Shown here in pieces: positions 56,701-64,000 of a stretch of 64,000 nucleotides of DNA. Positions within the stretch are counted from its first letter, which is position 1, and every line of letters starts with the position of its first letter. Source of the stretch: Polytrichum commune (taxonomy: Eukaryota > Streptophyta > Polytrichopsida > Polytrichales > Polytrichaceae); assembly GCA_950295325.1 (NCBI GenBank), contig OX485808.1:44353180-44417179 (forward strand), written 5' to 3'. The notes under the pieces are model-generated. The model did not search any database. It was given only the letters and a program-made list of their open reading frames with translations, and had not been told where the DNA came from. A program made the translations under genes and the position numbers.

Positions 56701-59700
56701 CAAGCTCTACAGCATTGTCTCTGTAAATAGTCAGTAACCATTTTACAAAAGCCAAATTATGTTCTGGAAAACCCTAGAAGGCTCAAGACTCTTTTATTCA
56801 ATGTAACTCTAATTTTATAATACATGAGTGTGTGAGCAAACAATACTTTCTTGGTCATAGTAATTTTATCGTCACAAATGTCACAACTCATAATATTGCA
56901 TGATGCTTGTATTCATCACTTTACTTTTTGATGCTATGATAATATGTGTGACTCACAAGAACTCAGACGTAGATTTCAATTACAGGATTAGATGATCACA
57001 ATATATCCTTACTGCATTGTTTGTAGAAATCTTGAGATTGGCAAGTGTCGAATACCGTAGAGGGATCTCTATTCCAACACAACTCAATATTTTCCCTCAA
57101 ATTTTGCCACGAGTTATTCCTACATTCATTGAGAACCACTTGTAATTCGCATGGAAGCTACAATCCAGCTATTAAGGATGAAATAGGGGATCCTCTATGG
57201 AAGAGCCATGTATGCAAAAAGTAAATTCATATCTCCATTTAGGTATGGAAGGAGACTTATGTACCTCAAAAGGCTCAAGCTTCTTTCCATTAAGCTCTCT
57301 GTTAATAACCTTGGGTGGACCAATCATGAACTCATAACCCTCTCTCCTCCTGCAACCAACCCACCAACAGAAACAAAAAAAATTAGTTGATTGAAGCTTA
57401 GAGGTGGAACGTTCACAACAACTATGAAACCTCTTGCAAATAACAATGTAGAATTCCAAATATCAGTATTAAATGTCATAGTCGAGTTATCCTCTAACTA
57501 AACATGAAATTTTGGCCGGGAGTTGGTTGTTTTGCATACATCAAATACCATGTTGGGCAAGTTTTGGTGCATTCTTGGAGGTAGTATAGTGTGGAACAAT
57601 GTACATTCTATATCAGTTCATTGAGGGTCAAACTCAGTTTGACATGCCAAGAGGTGCTAAAATGAGTTTGGTCCTCAATGAACCAAAGTAGGTTGCTCTT
57701 CATTCCAATTCAATCACTACCTCCAAGCATGCAACACAAGTGATAAGAGTTTATTGGTATTGTATACACAACCACCAATAAAATCATTGTAGACCAACTC
57801 CCAATGAAAAGTCCCAATCAGTTGAAGAATTACTCTATTAAAAAAAATGGTATGATAATATGTGCAACTCACATGTTTTCAATTAAGATTGTGATATGCA
57901 GAGTTCCACGTCCACTGACGATGAATGTGTCTGCAGTTTCACCATCCTCTACCTTCATGGCCAAATTCCTCTCCAACTCTCGGTAGAGTCGATCTCTCAA
58001 ATTTCTGCTCGTCACATACTTTCCCTGCAAAAGCCCATTCATGTCCAGTATATGGCATTGTTTGAGCAGAAAATAATATTTTGCGCCTCGTCTAACTAGC
58101 ATGTAGGGTGTGAAACAAGAGGAAAAGACATATCACGCAAAATAGTTTGGGGAATGACAAAAGCACCTCACGACCCGCAAAAGGTGAGGTGTTGACAGAG
58201 AAGGACATCTTCACTGTTGGCTCCTCCACTGTGATTGTTGGAAGTGGTGTTCCATCAACTTTGTCGGCCAGCGTCTCTCCAATCTGTTCAAAATGTTTGA
58301 ATATTCAGTTTATATATACGTATAAATAATATATAAGAATATCATATTCATATATATATATATGGATGGCATCCACAGATCATATAAATTTGTGACAATA
58401 GTGAACCTCATTGAAGATAGCAAGAAAAAATCCTATTGTCCTGCGTTTATAGATGCAATCAAGGGAATGTGTAGGATGGAACATAAATATTTTAAGAAAA
58501 AGCTTACCAATACGTCATCAATGCCAGACAAGCAGCAGATATCCCCAGCCTCGACCATGTCAGCTGGAACTCGAATAAAATTGTCATACTCAAAGAGCTC
58601 ATTCACTTTTGCAGCTCGGCAGCGACCATCAGGTGTGCATACCTAAGAGAATCACAATTCCCATTGTTAGAGCTCTACTCCTGTGACACTGAGAACATTG
58701 TCACTCTTGATAAACAGCTCTAAGTAAGGCTTGGGTTTACAGTCCAAGACAACAGGAAACTCCAAAACCGAGTGTTCCTATTGTCCGAGAGCAAAGTTTT
58801 AGACCCCAAGGAGTATACACTAGTGTCTGAATCCAAGGTATAAAAGAACAAAGAGGCTCTAATATGGCATCACTTTCCTGTCAAATCTTGGCTGTCCCAC
58901 TCAAGAAAAAACTCCTAGTTTGAGAATCCGATCTTTAAGCTCGGGTTCAATTTGGAGTGCATAAGGTCCATTAAGGGATGTTTTGGACCCAAAGAATCTT
59001 GGACACGGACCCTAATATAAACTCACCCTAATATCACTTTCATAACATTATTAACCAGTGTGTTCATGTGGGCCCTAAGAATATAACCATGGGATGCCCC
59101 AACCTAGTGCAAGGAGACTCAGGTTAAGTCTGACTCTGCACTAGGTTGGGACATCCCATAATAATATTGTCAGGGCCCACATGAACAAATGCACTCTGCT
59201 TTTTGATGTTATTTTTGAGCTGTACAACCAAATTCTCATTCTGTAGAAACACAAACATACTAATGAGAAACCCAACTGAAACGGCTCTGTAAGTATAATT
59301 GATTAATTGTATGTCGAGCTGCTCAAAGATATGCAGGAAAGTTAAATAAAATGCACATACCTTAACTTCCATTCCCTTTTTCATACGGCCTGCGTGAACT
59401 CGTCCAATTGCAATCCGACCTTTGTGTTCGTCATAGTCCAAGTTCGTGATCTGCAAATACAACCAATATGAACAGTCAGTATCATCTTCCATTACATCAC
59501 AATGTCTATTTAATAAGGGTGGAAAAACATTGTCATAAAGAGTTATAGTTATAAGCACGCACGCACAAGAATAACTTCCACCATACAAGGAGTTCATCAT
59601 TATATAACTGTCTCTTGGCCACAGTCAAACACCTCCGCTTCAATTCACCAAATCTGGGGGTTCCAACACCACTTGAACGATCCTTAAACATTATAAATGG

Positions 59701-61915
59701 TCAAAAGTGGGAGAAAACTCCCTATGGGTTTTTGAGACACTTTATGGATAATCCTCTTGTACAACAGAAACATACAACTTTCAAGTATAACAATTGATCA
59801 CATAAAGAATCATGTTAAGTCAATTTAGACTTACAAGCATCTGAAGGGGACCTTCCATATCAACTCGAGGCTCGGGGACACATCGCAACACAGTTTCAAA
59901 AAGGGGTTCCAAGTCATCTGCCAGCGAGTCTGCCTCCAAACCTGCCTTTCCATGAATACCACTGGCATACACTACCTGGAAGTCACACTACAACATCCAC
60001 AAAACACACAGAAATTCACCTTCAGAAAATGCATCATTCTGCAACCTCACTTATTGAGGGTCTTGCCACACCAAGTGGAAAGTCAATGGTAAGACATTGT
60101 TAAAGATAGCAAACATACATACAATGTATCCACCCCTGATGTTGGAAGTACCATCAAGTCTTATGTAGCAAATGATATATCACTTGATGTTAAGCAAAGT
60201 GGTCAATAACCACTAATTGCTGAGCTTTCATTAGCACTTATTGTTGAGTCTCAATTTTAGCTCAAAATATGGTGGTATTTCAAAAAATGACCAATTAATT
60301 TAACATTAATTTAGTATGGTTATGCACATAGAAAGGCTATAAACAATTATAGGTTATGTGCTAAAAATGACAATGTTAACGTGCCGATTGCAATTGGTCT
60401 GTGGCAGATGGCTAAGAACAAGATACCAAAAGACAGGTGCAAAGCAAGTTCGAATTAAAAGTACTTCTTGAAACGAATTCTACTATGTAGAGTAATTTCA
60501 TGCCTTATGTATTCACCTGCTCGTCAGTTGCATTCAACTCCACAAAGAGTTCAAAGGTAGTGTTGACAACATAGTCGACACGGGCAGATGGCCTATCAAC
60601 TTTGTTGACCACCACCACGACTGTGTGGCCAAGCTCAAGAGCTTTCTTCAGCACAAACCTGGTCTGGGGCATAGGTCCCTCTACAGAGTCCACCTGCAAC
60701 AAGTAGTTCGATGACCCAAAATGAGTCATAGTAAAGTATGTGGCACTATTGTGGGCAAATTCATCTCCAAAAACAATTCTGGGTCGGGGATCATCCCATC
60801 CAGTTACCAGTTGTGAAAGACTAACATTGTCATTTCAAGTTTTACAATCATTGAACTTTCACAAGTTCCATCAAAAGTTGTAAGAGGTCAAAGTAAAAAT
60901 TACTCTCAGTCTCTTTAGACAAACACATAGGCACTTTGTGATGTAAACTTTTTAACCTGATTAATGAACCTAGAATGATGTCCATATTCCGAGCACATAA
61001 TCCAATCTCATCATAACACATGTATTTTGGTGTCCATTCTTATACACAAATGTACATATCCACTCAAGAAGACTGACCACTTAAGGCCCACAGACATTAG
61101 TTCAAAATCATCCAGGTGTGATCTATGTGCAAAAAATATGTTCAAAAAATTAAGCTATGGAAGGCATGCATGGCGTACCAGCAAAAGAACACCATCAACC
61201 ATATTTAAAACTCGCTCCACCTCCCCACCAAAGTCTGAATGACCTGGAGTATCAATAATGTTGATCTTGTTTCCCTTGTAGCGAATTGCGGTGTTCTTAC
61301 TAAGAATGGTAATTCCTCTTTCTCTCTCCAGAGCATTTGAGTCCATGATACGCTCCTGTACAGCCTGATTGTCCCGAAATACCTTGGCTTGTCGAAGCAT
61401 GGCGTCCACGAGTGTAGTCTTCCCATGATCGACATGTGCAACAATAGCAATGTTCCTCACATCTGTCCTCACACTCATCTTCCTTTCCTTCGCTGCCAAG
61501 TCCCCCATATAATGAGCATATTAGATGAAATGGTATCAAAGTATTGCTCAACCTCAATGACCATAATACAACTGCTCTCAGACCAAAAAAATGAAACCAA
61601 AAAAATAATCCACAAGCATGTGAAGGTCAAGTGTTCTGTGGTGCATAAGGTCCGTGTACTAAGAGGATAAGGTTCTCATTAAAAAGCTGAGTTTCCCCAA
61701 ATATGGACACATTAGATGAACTGATGTAAAGTAATTGCTCAACCTCAAATGACCACAATAACCTTGCTCTTAGAGCTCAAAAATAAATACCAAAAAACAT
61801 CCGCAAACATCTGATTTTAAGTGTTCTCAGGTGCATAGAGTAACTTGTGGCAAATAGACACTATATACTAAGAAGATAAGTTTCTTACTATAAAAAAGAC
61901 AACAAAGAAGAAGAA

Positions 61916-61951
<36 letters not shown>

Positions 61952-62240
61952 CCAATTTTCTTTTTTAGAAGGTACCTTGAGGAGGCTCCTCGGTTGCAAG
62001 GGTGCTACGAGCTTCTCCGGCTGGCCTGCTCTCTGAGATTGCTGCTACCCTTTGGGATCCAGCTCTCCCTACATTCAATCTAAGTGGGCTCCCAAGAATT
62101 TCCTGCCTAGCAAAATGCAACGCAGCTGGCTTTGCGAACGCTACATTTTGAGCTTTTGTAGTTGAAGAAACGCTCTGTGCGGGGGCCGCAGCCTGACCCC
62201 ATTGCACAGCTGCTCCAGCTGCGTGTGCAAGGGTAGCCAT
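53727..62240 (-). CDS. TypA: Chloroplast TypA/BipA translational GTPase, 13 exons
   Basis: Ribosome-associated GTPase of the TypA/BipA family; the Arabidopsis plastid member is SVR3. Exons, 5' to 3' on minus: 62240-61976, 61492-61179, 60693-60517, 59987-59835, 59450-59361, 58642-58508, 58283-58167, 58024-57873, 57349-57265, 56626-56532, 55783-55618, 54674-54479, 53863-53727. All introns are GT-AG and the frame holds throughout: 2082 nt, 693 residues plus stop, close to the family's plant length. Residues 1 to about 85 are Ala/Ser/Arg-rich, a likely transit peptide. GTPase motifs: G1 AHVDHGKT (107-114), G2 RERGIT (145-150), G3 DTPGH (169-173), G4 NKVD (223-226), G5 YASG (259-262). Later exons carry the domain [23 protein letters not shown] block, RRGQM, the TypA-specific [20 protein letters not shown] block and the [19 protein letters not shown]-terminal block. 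No defect was found. Confidence 0.96.
55178..55320 (+). repeat. Dispersed repeat family C, copy in a TypA intron
   Basis: Matches 43915-44070 (CATGCCACGTAGGACTCCAT, TTTTCATCCATTGAAACT, AGTAAAGTGAACTGGGAAG). It lies in the eleventh intron of TypA. Confidence 0.6.
55509..55610. repeat. Degenerate telomere-like TTTAGGG variants
   Basis: About a dozen variants of TTTAGGG (TTTAAGG, TTTAGTG, TTTAGAG, TTTGGAG), starting six bases beyond the splice donor of TypA exon 11. It may be an interstitial telomere-like tract or simple AT-rich slippage. Confidence 0.5.
59061..59187. repeat. Foldback (MITE-like) hairpin in a TypA intron
   Basis: Arms of 51 bp (59061-59111 and 59137-59187) are about 87% complementary, starting TGTTCATGTGGGCCCT on each strand, around a 25-base loop. 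It sits in the fifth TypA intron, between exons at 59361 and 58642. No flanking duplication was identified. Confidence 0.75.
61917..61950. repeat. (CA)17 microsatellite in TypA intron 1
   Basis: Uninterrupted CA run beginning 25 bases inside the first intron. Confidence 0.95.
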
Positions 62241-62930
62241 GGCTCAAAATTTGTCTGAGTGCTACACCAACTTCAGATTGTGCACGAATTCTCTCCTGCA
62301 AATTGTCTCTGCACATATCACCAATTCTCAACATCAATCCCACATCATCATGACACACTTAATGAGGATATGCTGATGATTTTTCATGCCTATCCTATTC
62401 AATTGCCATATTACAAGCATAATGTTCTTACTGTTTTTCAAGCCTATCCTGTTTCACTGCCACATTTCAATCATGAGGTTCTCACTATTTTTTCACGTCA
62501 ATCTTGTCCAAATGCCATATCATAAAACATGAGATTCTAGCAATGCATTGCAAGCCTTCTTTTTGAAGTTACGGCGGTGCCATGTAGACCTAAGGGAATT
62601 TTCCAAAGAGGAAGATTCCAGAAAACTCCAAGAAACCTTAAAGATCTCCAAAAATCTCGAGAACTACTTTAAAGAGCTGCCACCCACAAAAGTTTGAATT
62701 TCAAGCAACAAACACCGTCCGAAGCTCACCGAAGACAACATAAAACGAAATTTTCTACAATTGAGTCGCCACCGACGCACTCCTACAAAAACCAACGCAA
62801 TCATCCACCCTAACACAAATTCAAATGAAAGAGACACAAGTTGCAGTTAAATGAGAACCCACCTCCAAAACTGCAGTCGAAAATGTTTGCAAGGTTGCGG
62901 ATGAAGGGCCGAGGCCCGGCGAGAGTGAGG
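62241..62930 (-). promoter_or_regulatory. Upstream flank and probable leader of TypA
   Basis: Region directly before the TypA start codon on minus. It must hold the leader and probably the promoter. No convincing TATA box or leader intron was identified. A G+C-rich patch lies at 62900-62935. A PolyT-flanked repeat (TTTTTCATGCCTATCC against TTTTTCAAGCCTATCC) occurs at 62380-62450. Confidence 0.35.
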
Positions 62931-62954
62931 AGTGGATTACAACGGAAGGTTAGT

Positions 62955-63490
62955 TGTATCCCTCCTAGAATCTAGGAACTTCGTGGATACCAGAGCAGAT
63001 AGAACTCCAGCCTCCAAGGCTGGGCCGCAGGGGTCCTAGGATCTAGGTTTCACGATGATTTTGGAATAGATAGGGCTTCTGGCCTAAGGATTTCTAGATT
63101 CAACCAGGTGTAGATATTGAGAACAGATAGACCGCCCTCCGAATCCTAGAATCTACAAACATTTTGGATTATGGAGTAGATAGAGGTTCTGAGCTCCAAG
63201 TAGCCTCAGGGCTGCTGGAATATCCGTTTTCCCATAGATACTAGAGCAGATAGAGCACCCCCAAGGCTCTGGACTGAGGTACCCAGGATCTAGAAAACGT
63301 CCGGATTGTAGAATTCACGGAGATATGAGAAATCTACATTTGTGGAGATATCAGGGCGGATAGACCGCCCTCCGGATCCTAGGATCTAGAAAATGTGTGG
63401 ATTATGGAGTAGACACAGGTTCTGGGCTCCAGGTGGCCCCAGAGCTGCTAGAATCTAGGCCTAGCATAGATGGCAGAGTAGATAGCGTAG
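62955..63490. repeat. Degenerate tandem repeat upstream of TypA
   Basis: Five or six units of about 90-120 bp share AGAGCAGATAGA, CCTAGRATCTAG and GGATTATGGAGTAGA phrases. The best pair is 63126-63222 and 63361-63458, with AGATAGACCGCCCTCCG or GGATAGACCGCCCTCCG at the left and GCTGCTRGAAT at the right. Non-coding. Confidence 0.75.
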
Positions 63491-64000
63491 AGAGAGAGCT
63501 TTGAGGCGTGTGGCCAACTCCGGACCACCAAGGCAGCCCAGCCCAGCCCAGCCCAAGCTTTGGAGCCTCCCTACTATACTACTCCTCCTCCTCCCTCCTT
63601 CCCTCCTTCCTTCCCCCCTCCCCTCGCACTTTTGGCCTTGCGTTTGCGGCCGGGATTGCCCCAAAGGTGTCGTGGTTCAATTGTGCTTGTGGCATACCTC
63701 GCCCAATTAAATGCTTCTGAATATGGCAAATTACCGTGGCGATTTTGCACACTAAAACATTCGCATATTAACCAGCTGCTCATCCATGTGGAGAGGACTT
63801 CCAACAACTTTCTTGGCTTTTCTATTCAGGCAAAGGCCATTCCATCCATGAGTAGATTGGTTATGTGGTCCATAATGAGCCCTGTGAATATAAATTCAAT
63901 AAAAGATACGCAAGCTCCACAAAAGCAACCTAGTAGAGATTTTGAGTTTTTCAAAGAGAAACCAATAGCATTCAATCATGAGTGCAAGAAACAAAGTCTG
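63491..64000. other. Spacer with a CT-rich tract
   Basis: Short CCCAG repeats at 63535-63553 and a pyrimidine tract at 63575-63626 produce overlapping frames on both strands that are compositional artefacts. Nothing else is supported to the window end. Confidence 0.5.

Noticed and set aside
63461-63807. Frames on both strands near the window end
   Set aside because: Built on CCCAG repeats and a CT-rich tract, low complexity, no family.

Overview
The window is nuclear DNA of a land plant with a large, transposon-rich genome. The single supported host gene (53.7-62.2 kb, minus strand) is a nuclear gene for a chloroplast TypA/BipA GTPase. It has 13 exons, plant-style introns and a transit-peptide-like N terminus. 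The transposons are plant types: a chromodomain Ty3/gypsy element, Ty1/copia, a CACTA element with the plant Transposase_21/DUF4218/DUF4216 order, and LINEs. AT-rich spacers and the style of the LINE reverse transcriptase suggest a fern or another seed-free or gymnosperm-grade plant, but the sequence does not settle the lineage.

Layout. 0.1-8.15 kb: a broken Ty3/gypsy chromovirus (plus strand) with two LTRs and a 1.8-kb solo-LTR-like insertion in its pol region. 8.9-12.0 kb: two inverted, internally deleted copies of a TA-flanked pogo-like DNA transposon. 12.0-20.2 kb: mostly unassigned AT-rich spacer with a hAT transposase remnant, MITE-like units and dispersed repeats. 20.23-38.85 kb: one broken Ty1/copia element (minus strand). 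Its 3' LTR is split by a whole 10.96-kb CACTA transposon (20276-31234), and its internal region carries a further insertion of about 2.2 kb. Target-site duplications are visible for both the copia element (ATTTT) and the CACTA element (ATA). 38.9-53.7 kb: decayed intergenic DNA with a LINE fossil on plus (46.1-48.8 kb), a second LINE end on minus (50.3-50.9 kb) and several copies of unclassified dispersed repeats. 53.7-62.24 kb: the TypA gene. 62.9-63.5 kb: a degenerate tandem repeat upstream of it.

How it fits together. The TypA exon model is in frame through all 13 exons (2082 nt, 693 residues) and carries every GTPase motif, so this gene looks functional. The rest is layered mobile DNA. 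By LTR similarity judged by eye, copia (about 85%) is older than gypsy (about 94%), and the CACTA element is younger than the copia LTR it interrupts. The CACTA element carries two divergent transcription units: a TNP2-like transposase on plus and a second-gene (TNPA/Ptta-like) product on minus. They are separated by a spacer with an exact 111-bp tandem duplication.

The most unusual signals are a sequence module of about 130 bp shared by the LTRs of the gypsy and copia elements, and an array of nine short palindromes in the gypsy LTR. No defence, biosynthetic or otherwise clearly novel gene system was found.
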